This document shows, piece by piece, positions 1-5,126 of a DNA stretch of 5,126 bases. Made by a program: the position numbers and the translations under genes. The stretch is from JAGTQI01 sp038868115 (GTDB lineage: Archaea > Thermoproteota > Bathyarchaeia > Bathyarchaeales > Bathycorpusculaceae): positions 1 to 5,126 of the forward strand of contig JAWBXA010000039.1 of assembly GCA_038868115.1 (NCBI GenBank), written 5' to 3'. Numbering within the stretch: the first letter of the stretch is position 1; each line of letters begins with the position of its first letter. The notes below the pieces were generated by a model. That model made no database searches. It saw only the letters and a program-made list of their open reading frames with translations, and was not told the origin of the DNA.

Positions 1-215
1 GACTCTTTAATGTAAGAGAAGGATTTTCAAGGAAAGATGACAAGCTTCCTCCCAAATTCTTCAAACAGCCTCTTAAAGGAGGCCCCACAGACGGAATTAA
101 AATACCGGAAAAAGATTTTGAAAAAGCATTAGACGAGTATTATGCCCTTCGCGGATGGGATAACAACGGTATACCAAAAGAAGAAACCTTGGCAAGACTT
201 AGTTTAACTAAATGA
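1..215 (+). CDS. Aldehyde:ferredoxin oxidoreductase, C-terminal end (partial)
   Basis: This is the last 70 residues of a protein whose start lies left of the window; the first full codon is at 3 and the stop TGA is at 213-215. Seen: FNVREGFSRKDDKLPP (residues 2-17 of the fragment), then a C-terminal EYYALRGWDNNGIP segment. Both are hallmark blocks of the C-terminal domain of the AOR family. Known: these cytoplasmic enzymes use a tungsten (or molybdenum) bis-pyranopterin cofactor and a 4Fe-4S cluster to oxidise aldehydes to carboxylic acids while reducing ferredoxin. They typically act in peptide and amino acid fermentation of anaerobic archaea. The cofactor-binding part is not visible, so the subfamily (AOR, FOR, GOR or another) cannot be fixed, although the ending most resembles classical AOR. 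It lies on the same strand as the downstream genes, but the 186-base gap with its own promoter-like box suggests separate transcription. Inference: it could oxidise an aldehyde made by the aminotransferase at 4559. Confidence 0.9.
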   Translation, partial: LFNVREGFSRKDDKLPPKFFKQPLKGGPTDGIKIPEKDFEKALDEYYALRGWDNNGIPKEETLARLSLTK

Positions 216-282
216 GAGCCCAGCAAAATATGCGTAGAATTGCTAGAGAACATAATTAGAAGACTACTTTAGGTGTTTCCAA

Positions 283-294
283 AATCTATTTATG
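283..294 (+). promoter_or_regulatory. Candidate archaeal TATA box before the deiminase gene
   Basis: The AT-rich box CTATTTATG at 286-294, preceded by AAAAT, resembles an archaeal TATA element. A start about 25 bases downstream would fall near 315, just before the Shine-Dalgarno at 318-323. The rest of the 216-401 gap holds no convincing gene. A 15-codon ORF at 212-259 overlaps the preceding stop as ATGA but lacks recognisable content. The box is called by position and composition only. Confidence 0.3.
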
Positions 295-317
295 AAACTA
301 ACACACTAATAAGCAAT

Positions 318-323
318 AAGGAG
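318..323 (+). promoter_or_regulatory. Strong Shine-Dalgarno (AAGGAG) upstream of the deiminase
   Basis: AAGGAG lies 11 bases before an ATG at 335 and 2 bases before a GTG at 326. Both open the same frame, which closes at TAG 359-361 after about 9-12 codons. No comparable site precedes the TTG at 402. It therefore serves either a short upstream ORF or the true deiminase start, with a one-base frame change in the T5 run at 355-359. Confidence 0.5.
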
Positions 324-401
324 CCGTGTGGTTAATGGTGTTTGTGAGGCAAGATTTTTAGGAAAACCATCGAACAAATTTTTGGAACACCAATTGAACA
401 G

Positions 402-1397
402 TTGCAAAGGAAGAACCCGGATGAAATTTTGGCACTAATTAAAGCTTTTAACAGAGAAAAATGCTCGCTTTCAACTCATTTAGAGACGGATTACGGTTTG
501 AACAATGAGATTAACCCTTTAAAGAGCGTATTAGTCCATAGACCAGGGCCAGAAGTGGAGCTGATCAACGAGAAGAATCCTTGGAGGTGGTTTTTTCACA
601 AAAAATATGATCTGAACAAGGCTTTAACAGAGTACGACAACATGATTAAGTTAATAAAACAAGAAACTAAAGCAACCATAATATTTCTAAAAGATCCAAA
701 CGAAGATAGAACCGTGATCTTCCCGCCGAATCAAAGTTATGTGCGAGATCATGGTTTTATGACCCCCTATGGAGCGATAATTGGCAAATCTGATAGCCCA
801 AGAACTTATGAAGAGTACTTTGTAATGAAGAAGCTCTTTGAATTAGACATCCCGATAATATTCAAGGTTTATGGAGATGGAGCAATGGAAGGCGGTGACG
901 CCATGTACTTAGACGAAGAAACATTACTTCTCGGACTTAGTTATCGAACAAACCGCGCAGGTTTTATGCAAGTTAAAGCCGTAATGGAAGGCTTTATAGT
1001 TAACCGCGTAATTCCAGTGCACTTAAGTCCCGACGTCATGCACCTTGACACCGTGTTTAACGTTGCCTCACACACAGTTGCCGCTGTGTATCCAAAAGCT
1101 GTCCCGAAAAGTTTTATCAAGTTCATTAAAAAGAAAGGTTTTGAAACAATAAATGTTCCAAAAAGGGAAGCTGAAACCCTGGCCACAAACTGGTTATGTT
1201 TAGCTCCAGGCAAAATACTTTTCATAGATGGCGAGAAAAAAATGAATATTTTCACTCGTAAACAACTAGAGCGGCACGGAATAGATGTCGTGTGTTTACA
1301 AATGCCTGAACTTTTAGGTGGTGCCGGAGGCCCTAGGTGTTTAACAATGCCTCTTTCGAGGAACAAAAAACCTCTTAAAAGTAACATTTTAACATAA
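402..1397 (+). CDS. Arginine deiminase / dimethylargininase-superfamily guanidino hydrolase
   Basis: The product is a cytoplasmic enzyme of 331 residues, probably hydrolysing a guanidino (or methylguanidino) group to an ureido group. Motifs in order: LKSVLVHRPG (40-49) as the first beta strand of the pentein fold; VRDHGF (114-119) with Asp116; MEGGD (162-166) with Glu163; YRTNR (181-185); HLDTVF (214-219) with His214 and Asp216; GGPRC (309-313) with the nucleophile Cys313 close to the C-terminus. These match the Asp/Glu/His/Asp/Cys set of arginine deiminase and dimethylarginine dimethylaminohydrolase. The length lies between DDAH (about 255-285) and classical arginine deiminase (about 400). 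The motifs do not match agmatine deiminase. The carbamoyltransferase 133 bases downstream supports a deiminase role, with arginine the default substrate. TTG 402 is the only standard start in this frame, but it has no ribosome binding site. The frame stays open and coding-like back to 348, so the N-terminus may be longer (see findings). Confidence 0.85.
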   Translation: MQRKNPDEILALIKAFNREKCSLSTHLETDYGLNNEINPLKSVLVHRPGPEVELINEKNPWRWFFHKKYDLNKALTEYDNMIKLIKQETKATIIFLKDPNEDRTVIFPPNQSYVRDHGFMTPYGAIIGKSDSPRTYEEYFVMKKLFELDIPIIFKVYGDGAMEGGDAMYLDEETLLLGLSYRTNRAGFMQVKAVMEGFIVNRVIPVHLSPDVMHLDTVFNVASHTVAAVYPKAVPKSFIKFIKKKGFETINVPKREAETLATNWLCLAPGKILFIDGEKKMNIFTRKQLERHGIDVVCLQMPELLGGAGGPRCLTMPLSRNKKPLKSNILT

Positions 1398-1479
1398 TAT
1401 CCTCCTTAAGGCAGCAGCGAACGCCAGACACTTTGCAGAAGGTTTAAAAAATAATACCTACCAGTAGTTTTCTAATCTA

Positions 1480-1507
1480 AAATAAATCTTAATATAAGGT
1501 TATAAAA
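1480..1507 (+). promoter_or_regulatory. Candidate TATA region before the carbamoyltransferase
   Basis: A dense AT block contains TAAAATAAAT, AATATAAGG (1491-1499) and TTATAAAA (1500-1507). The last two would give a start near 1520-1530, which is close to leaderless, and the first a start near 1510. It indicates that the carbamoyltransferase can be transcribed apart from the deiminase. Which box is used cannot be decided here. Confidence 0.4.
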
Positions 1508-1519
1508 GATGCAACTTTT

Positions 1520-1526
1520 GGGGTGA
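1520..1526 (+). promoter_or_regulatory. Ribosome binding site deciding the TTG start at 1531
   Basis: GGGGTGA ends 4 bases before TTG 1531. The upstream codons of this frame, back through 1501, contain no ATG or GTG, so this site is the main support for a TTG start. Confidence 0.6.
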
Positions 1527-1530
1527 AAAT

Positions 1531-2463
1531 TTGAGAAAGTTATCGCAAAAAGATATCTTAACCGGACAGGATTTGACATTGAAAGACATTTCGTTAATAT
1601 TTGAAACTGCCAAAGAGATGAAACATGCTTATTACCGGGGTGAAAGACCAAAACTTTTAGACGGGAAAAATCTAGGAATGATTTTTGAAGAACCATCCAC
1701 AAGAACTCGTGTGTCCTTTGAGGTTGCGATGAGTCAGCTGGGTGGACATGCGCTTTATCTCCGACCAGGTGAAATTCATTTGGGTGCGCGGGAAACCGTG
1801 GCCGATACCGCCAGAGTTTTAAGCAGGTATGTTGACGCTGTAGTGGCCAGACTATACAAACATGAAACTTTGATTGAATTGGCTAGACATGCAACTGTTC
1901 CGGTTATTAATGGTTTAACTGATTGGCTTCACCCTGTTCAAGCTCTATGCGATATTTACACCATGTGGGAACATTTTGGAGATCTAAAAAAGATTAAAAT
2001 TGCATTTTTCGGCGATGCCACCAACGTTGCAAATTCGCTGCTAATCTTAACTTCAAAGCTGGGAATGAACTTCACCTTTTGCGGGCCGAAGAAATATTGG
2101 CCTAAAGAGCGAACCATGGAATTAGTGAAAAAAAATGTTGAAGAAACGGGTGTAGCTCCAACATTTACGGAAAGCATAGACGAGGCAATACATGACGCAA
2201 ATGTTGTTTATACAGATCTCTGGTGGTGGGTCGGCCAAGAACAAGAAGCCGAAGAAAGAATAAAGGCATTTACCCCTTATCAGGTTAATAGCAGCCTTAT
2301 GCGGAAAGCGGCTAAAAACGCGGTTTTCATGCATTGTCTCCCAGCTAGCCGTGGCATGGAGGTAACAGACGAAGTTTTAGACGGACCTCAATCCATAGTG
2401 TGGGACCAGGCAGAAAATAGGTTGCATATAGAGAAGGCAATATTGGTACTATTGATGACTTAG
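1531..2463 (+). CDS. Ornithine-carbamoyltransferase-like enzyme with altered amine-binding loop
   Basis: This is a 310-residue transcarbamylase, a normal length for the family. The carbamoyl-phosphate domain is intact: STRTR at 56-60, DTARVLSR at 92-99 and HPVQ at 134-137, where ornithine enzymes usually have HPCQ and putrescine enzymes HPTQ. The second domain has FGDATNVANS (160-169), HCLP at 268-271 and DQAENRLH (292-299) with the phosphate Arg297. In ornithine carbamoyltransferase the amine is held by a loop reading D-x-W-x-S-M-G. Here it is D229-L-W-W-W-V-G, so Ser and Met become Trp233 and Val234. It is also not the YGLY loop of putrescine carbamoyltransferase. Likely role: phosphorolysis of an ureido compound from the upstream deiminase, giving an amine plus carbamoyl phosphate. 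An anabolic ornithine carbamoyltransferase remains possible. The start is TTG 1531, set by GGGGTGA. Confidence is high for the family and low for the substrate, so no symbol is given. Confidence 0.85.
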   Translation: MRKLSQKDILTGQDLTLKDISLIFETAKEMKHAYYRGERPKLLDGKNLGMIFEEPSTRTRVSFEVAMSQLGGHALYLRPGEIHLGARETVADTARVLSRYVDAVVARLYKHETLIELARHATVPVINGLTDWLHPVQALCDIYTMWEHFGDLKKIKIAFFGDATNVANSLLILTSKLGMNFTFCGPKKYWPKERTMELVKKNVEETGVAPTFTESIDEAIHDANVVYTDLWWWVGQEQEAEERIKAFTPYQVNSSLMRKAAKNAVFMHCLPASRGMEVTDEVLDGPQSIVWDQAENRLHIEKAILVLLMT

Positions 2464-2500
2464 AGAAAATCTTTTAAGCTTTTCAGGTCTAGTCCTAACC

Positions 2501-2508
2501 GGGGAAAG
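2501..2508 (+). promoter_or_regulatory. Ribosome binding site of the permease
   Basis: The purine-rich GGGGAAAG ends 4 bases before ATG 2513. The preceding gap from 2464 is only 49 bases and has no clear terminator, so the permease is probably cotranscribed with the carbamoyltransferase. Confidence 0.4.
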
Positions 2509-2512
2509 TAGA

Positions 2513-4084
2513 ATGGCTGTTTTTGCAAGAAAAGCTAGTGGATTAACTAAAGAAGCTTCACTCTTCGATGCTTTTGCCCTGGGCTTTATGAATGGAGGCA
2601 TAGGGGGAGGCTTATGGACTATGCACAGTTGGGGACTGTACACGTTCCCCGGAGGAAACATGGTGTTTGCCTCACTGATAACAATGTTTCTAACGGTTTG
2701 CGGTGTCTCGTTGGCTTGGGGAATCCTTGGCGGATCTATGCCTAGAAGCGGAGGGGACTACGTATATAACTCTCGAATAGTCCATCCGGCATTGGGAACA
2801 GCGACCAGCTGGGTTCAAGGAGTTTTCACACAGCTTGCTTGGATGTGGCTACTTGCCCCTCTACTTGCAAGCCCCGGAGTATCCATACTTGCCGGAGCAT
2901 TAGGGATCCCATATGAGATGGTTGAGTTCTTTGATACAACAGCTGGCATGTTTCTTGTCGCAACAATAGCGATGATAATAAGTTTCTTTGTTGTGTTAGC
3001 CGGACTTAAATCCTATCTACTAGCGCAGAAAGTATGTTTCGTTTTAGGAATGGCTGGAGTTGTTATAGGCTTGCTTATAATAACTTTTACACCGCGAGAA
3101 GTGTTTATCGCCCGATGGAATACTGTGGCCGCTGAATACGGCTCTGCAAGCTATCAAGAGATGATAGCATACGCGTCTGAGGTTGGTTATGCGCCAAGCA
3201 CGTGGAATTGGGTTTCAACTTTTGGGTTAGTGCCCAGTGTAACATGGTCTGTCAGCTACGGTTTCTATATTGGCTATATTGGAGGCGAAATTAAGAGGCC
3301 AGAACGTAATATACTGATAGCTCAGTTACTATCAGCCTTAGTGCCTAGCATAATCTGCGCATGGGCCGGATACGTGTTCCAAAATAATTTAGGGTATCAA
3401 TTTATGGGCGCCGTCGCCTATGCGGACAATGAAGCTCCAGAGTGGTACGCTATGCCTTTTCCAGCGAATTGGGCAAACTTCGCCGCAATTCTCACGGACA
3501 ACCCAGTATTTAAATTTTTGATAGGTGCTCAGTTTATATTCTTTAATTGGCTTTATTTGCCAATTTCATTCATAGTTTTCACTAGAGTTCTATTTGCTCA
3601 AGCAATAGACCAAATTGGGCCCCGTTGGTTCTTGGATCTAAGCCCGCGATTCAATTCTCCAGTGAAACTTTACGCTTTATTCTTCATACTTTCAGAGGTG
3701 TTTCTGACGCATTACTGCTTCTTCCCACAATGGCTCGGAGGAATATCAATAGAAGTGTTGGATGCCATCGCTATGTGGGGAATAACAGGAATAGTATGTA
3801 TGCTCTTTCCATTCGTCAAAAAAGTTAGGCATATTTGGGATGCCTCGCCTCACCGATGGACAGGCCTTGCAGTGCTTTCTGGAATCGTTAGTCTAACCCT
3901 AACTGCAATAATGGTGTGGGCTTACTACACCTCTCCAGCTTTGGGGGGAATAAACTTCCAATGGTCGATAGTGTTCATTCTAGTAATAGCAGCAGCTGCC
4001 CTCTGGTATTGGGGCTGGCGCTGGAAACGCGCTAGGGAAGGAATTGATGTAACACTGGCATTTAAGGAACTCCCGCCTGAATAG
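2513..4084 (+). CDS. APC-superfamily amino acid/polyamine permease
   Basis: This is a 523-residue integral membrane protein with about 12 hydrophobic segments, at roughly 18-45, 48-72, 98-125, 144-164, 168-192, 236-256, 268-290, 333-362, 384-408, 414-436, 449-471 and 481-503. Family signatures are the glycine-rich first helix (GFMNGGIGGG, 24-33), the MPRSGGDYVY block after helix 2 (76-85), and GGEIKRPERNI (257-267) after helix 6. The short basic cytoplasmic tail ends KELPPE, common in archaeal members. Known: APC permeases move amino acids or polyamines by cation symport or substrate/product exchange; arginine/ornithine exchangers of deiminase pathways belong here. Substrate cannot be read from sequence. 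Its place directly after the deiminase and carbamoyltransferase suggests uptake of their guanidino substrate or exchange for the amine product. The ATG at 2513 has a ribosome binding site and leaves a normal 17-residue cytoplasmic N-terminus. A decayed relative lies at 4114-4472 on the other strand. Confidence 0.92.
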   Translation: MAVFARKASGLTKEASLFDAFALGFMNGGIGGGLWTMHSWGLYTFPGGNMVFASLITMFLTVCGVSLAWGILGGSMPRSGGDYVYNSRIVHPALGTATSWVQGVFTQLAWMWLLAPLLASPGVSILAGALGIPYEMVEFFDTTAGMFLVATIAMIISFFVVLAGLKSYLLAQKVCFVLGMAGVVIGLLIITFTPREVFIARWNTVAAEYGSASYQEMIAYASEVGYAPSTWNWVSTFGLVPSVTWSVSYGFYIGYIGGEIKRPERNILIAQLLSALVPSIICAWAGYVFQNNLGYQFMGAVAYADNEAPEWYAMPFPANWANFAAILTDNPVFKFLIGAQFIFFNWLYLPISFIVFTRVLFAQAIDQIGPRWFLDLSPRFNSPVKLYALFFILSEVFLTHYCFFPQWLGGISIEVLDAIAMWGITGIVCMLFPFVKKVRHIWDASPHRWTGLAVLSGIVSLTLTAIMVWAYYTSPALGGINFQWSIVFILVIAAAALWYWGWRWKRAREGIDVTLAFKELPPE

Positions 4085-4104
4085 CTAATTCACAAATATC
4101 ACCC

Positions 4105-4110
4105 TTTTTT
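4105..4110 (+). terminator. Candidate archaeal oligo-T terminator after the permease
   Basis: A run of six T preceded by ACCC lies 20 bases after the permease stop. Archaeal polymerase can terminate at T-tracts without a hairpin, and the position fits, but a single T6 is weak evidence. Confidence 0.3.
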
Positions 4111-4145
4111 CATTCACGAAACCTTATTAAAGGAGACATGGCTCT

Positions 4146-4230
4146 CTTGTTCGTAAAGTAAACGATGAGCACTGTATTTCGTAGCGATACGCTTCCACGT
4201 CGATGCAAACTTTTGTTTGTTACGAACAAG
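4146..4230. repeat. 11-bp perfect inverted repeat with 63-base spacer
   Basis: CTTGTTCGTAA at 4146-4156 is exactly reverse-complemented at 4220-4230. Between the arms is a small 4-bp stem closed by a GCGA tetraloop (4180-4191). It lies inside the tentative part of the permease remnant. It could be a folded RNA, a mobile-element scar or chance; no function is assigned. Confidence 0.4.
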
Positions 4231-4305
4231 AAAATAATCTACAATAGAACCAATTCGGGAATTTATTTAGATCCACCAAAAATTACGTAAGCAAGTGAAA
4301 TAAGA

Positions 4306-4326
4306 TTGTCAGGCTCCCTCTGACAA
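4306..4326. other. Perfect 7-bp hairpin
   Basis: TTGTCAG (4306-4312) pairs with CTGACAA (4320-4326) around the 7-base loop GCTCCCT. No T-run follows at once; the nearest is T5 at 4340-4344, so a bacterial-type terminator is unlikely. It sits upstream of the aminotransferase promoter and within the permease remnant. Confidence 0.35.
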
Positions 4327-4508
4327 CCCTTAATACCATGTTTTTGCCGGAGGAGTATGCAACCCACTTGTGCATATCATAGCTTAACAGTTAGGCCGTT
4401 GTTCATAAATCCGAAGGGGAAGGCGTCAAACGTCAATGCTTCTATTGTTAACCCTTCTTTTAAATTTTTCACGAAACTATTCTTTTTGTCGTCACTATAC
4501 CATAACTG

Positions 4509-4515
4509 TTATAAG
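4509..4515 (+). promoter_or_regulatory. Candidate TATA box of the aminotransferase gene
   Basis: TTATAAG at 4509-4515, followed by TTAAAT, would place the transcript start near 4537. That leaves a leader of about 20 bases containing the ribosome binding site at 4548-4554. A second AT box, TTATAT at 4529-4534, is an alternative. Confidence 0.4.
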
Positions 4516-4547
4516 TTAAATATTCGGGTTATATTTGTTCGAAACAG

Positions 4548-4554
4548 AAGGGAG
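4548..4554 (+). promoter_or_regulatory. Ribosome binding site of the aminotransferase
   Basis: AAGGGAG ends 4 bases before ATG 4559 and favours it over the in-frame ATG at 4583. Confidence 0.55.
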
Positions 4555-4558
4555 AAAA

Positions 4559-5126
4559 ATGAGCTCAGTTTATGACGCTGAGATGAAGAAACTTTTGCAA
4601 AGAACAAAACGTTCCGAACAAATTTACAAAGAAAGCGTTAAAGTAACTCCGTTTGGTGTCCATAGCAATTATAGGTTCTTCGAGCCTTATCCAATATATT
4701 TCACTAAGGGCAAAGGCTCTAAGCTGTGGGATGCTGATGGCAACGAGTACATTGACTTCAATCTAGCTTTCGGCGTTCTCGTTGCAGGGCATTCACATCC
4801 GGTACTTGTTGAAGCTATAAAAGAAAGAATTGAAAACAGCACTATTCTCGGCTTTGAGTTTGAAGACTCATATAAGCTGGCGAAGATAATATGCGAACGT
4901 TTCAAAGTTGACATGGTTAAGTTTTCATCTACAGGAGGCGAAGCCACAAACTACGCTATACGATTTGCAAGAGCGTACACTGGAAGGAAGAAAATCTTGA
5001 AATTTGAAGGATGCTATCATGGTTTTGGAGATAGCCTTCTAGTCAGTGTTAAACCTTCAAAAGCTAAGGCTGGACCTCCTCGATTTCCAAACCCGGTGCC
5101 CGCCTCGCAACGAATTCTGGAAGAAG
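4559..5126 (+). CDS. Class III PLP aminotransferase, glutamate-1-semialdehyde-aminomutase type (N-terminal part)
   Basis: The first 189 residues of an enzyme usually about 430-460 long are visible; the right edge cuts it. Seen: TPFGVHSN (30-37), LWDADGNEYIDF (56-67), GHSHP (77-81), a phosphate-loop region STGGEA (124-129) and FEGCYHG (149-155), followed by LVSVKPS. This order is that of fold-type I, class III aminotransferases of the HemL/GSAM-like group. The catalytic lysine lies beyond the window. GSAM itself has NSGTEA where this protein has SSTGGEA; together with the neighbours this argues against the tetrapyrrole enzyme and for an aminotransferase or epimerase acting on an amino acid or amine. 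Inference: it may remove the amino group from the carbamoyltransferase product. It follows a 474-base non-genic gap with its own promoter-like box and ribosome binding site, so it is probably a separate transcript. Start ATG 4559 is chosen from AAGGGAG. Confidence 0.88.
   Translation, partial: MSSVYDAEMKKLLQRTKRSEQIYKESVKVTPFGVHSNYRFFEPYPIYFTKGKGSKLWDADGNEYIDFNLAFGVLVAGHSHPVLVEAIKERIENSTILGFEFEDSYKLAKIICERFKVDMVKFSSTGGEATNYAIRFARAYTGRKKILKFEGCYHGFGDSLLVSVKPSKAKAGPPRFPNPVPASQRILEE

Larger units (their letters stand above)
4114..4472 (-). pseudogene. Decayed APC permease fragment, opposite strand
   Basis: Read on the - strand from GTG 4472, the sequence gives KNLKEGLTIEALTFDAF then GFMNNGL (4470-4393). 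The intact permease at 2513 has SGLTKEASLFDAFALGFMNGGI in residues 9-30. After a frame change, a stretch ending near 4332 reads MHKWVAYSSGKNMVL, matching MHSWGLYTFPGGNMVF (37-52). Near 4283-4269 IFGGS matches ILGGS (71-75). A third frame, open from 4266 to the stop at 4114, gives a possible PRSGGDY-like piece (RIGSIVDY). It then gives FASTWKRIATKYSA, resembling FIARWNTVAAEYGSA (198-212), which would imply an internal deletion. The matches follow gene order, but at least two frameshifts and in-frame stops interrupt them. DNA similarity is only moderate, so this is an old copy of a related permease, not a recent duplication. The part 4269-4472 is well supported; 4114-4268 is tentative. Confidence 0.65.

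Noticed and set aside
212..259. 15-codon ORF starting ATGA over the aldehyde oxidoreductase stop
   Set aside because: Too short, no recognisable content and no clear ribosome binding site; the overlap is likely chance.
941..1387. 148-codon - strand ORF
   Set aside because: It lies entirely antisense to the deiminase, whose motifs are all in the + frame; its composition is that of a reverse-complement shadow.
2449..2661. 70-codon - strand ORF over the permease start
   Set aside because: Antisense shadow of the permease N-terminus; useful only because it exposed the similarity to the remnant at 4393-4472.
4161..4326. Possible C/D box RNA (ACGATGA near 4160-4167 and CTGA at 4320)
   Set aside because: The C-like box has a mismatch and the D-like box is about 150 bases away, far outside the normal size.
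4357..4575. 72-codon + strand ORF with GGAGGA before its ATG
   Set aside because: Its translation is the antisense of the decayed permease fragment; it resembles the antisense reading of the intact permease N-terminus and overlaps the real aminotransferase start.
4687..4947. 86-codon - strand ORF inside the aminotransferase
   Set aside because: Antisense to clear PLP-enzyme motifs on the + strand.
1..5126. tRNA, rRNA or CRISPR array
   Set aside because: No cloverleaf-like segment, rRNA block or regularly spaced repeats were seen on reading either strand.

Overview
The window reads as part of an archaeal chromosome, probably from an uncultured, anaerobic, amino-acid-using lineage. This rests on three things. 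First, it begins with the tail of a tungsten-type aldehyde ferredoxin oxidoreductase. Second, TATA-like AT-rich boxes sit 20-50 bases before several genes, two of whose best start calls are TTG. Third, the protein style is archaeal, for example a permease ending in KELPPE. I cannot name the genus from sequence alone.

All intact genes lie on the + strand. Positions 1-215 hold the C-terminus of an aldehyde:ferredoxin oxidoreductase. A 186-base gap with a promoter-like box and a good Shine-Dalgarno follows. Next come a guanidino-group hydrolase of the arginine deiminase/dimethylargininase superfamily (402-1397, with a 5' end that may be frameshifted), a TTG-started ornithine-carbamoyltransferase-like enzyme (1531-2463), and a 12-helix APC amino acid/polyamine permease (2513-4084). 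The 474 bases from 4085 to 4558 carry no intact gene. They contain a decayed, frameshifted copy of an APC permease N-terminus on the - strand, two inverted-repeat structures, and the promoter and ribosome binding site of the last gene. That gene is a class III PLP aminotransferase of the glutamate-1-semialdehyde aminomutase type, and it runs off the right edge (4559-5126).

Deiminase, carbamoyltransferase and permease together resemble an arginine-deiminase-type catabolic module: import of a guanidino compound, deimination to an ureido compound, and phosphorolysis to an amine plus carbamoyl phosphate. The aminotransferase and the aldehyde ferredoxin oxidoreductase could extend this to amine -> aldehyde -> acid with ferredoxin reduction. 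No carbamate kinase is in the window.

The most notable point is that the carbamoyltransferase has a normal carbamoyl-phosphate site, but the ornithine-recognition Ser-Met-Gly loop is replaced by Trp-Val-Gly. Its true substrate may therefore not be ornithine/citrulline, and the module may process a different guanidino compound.
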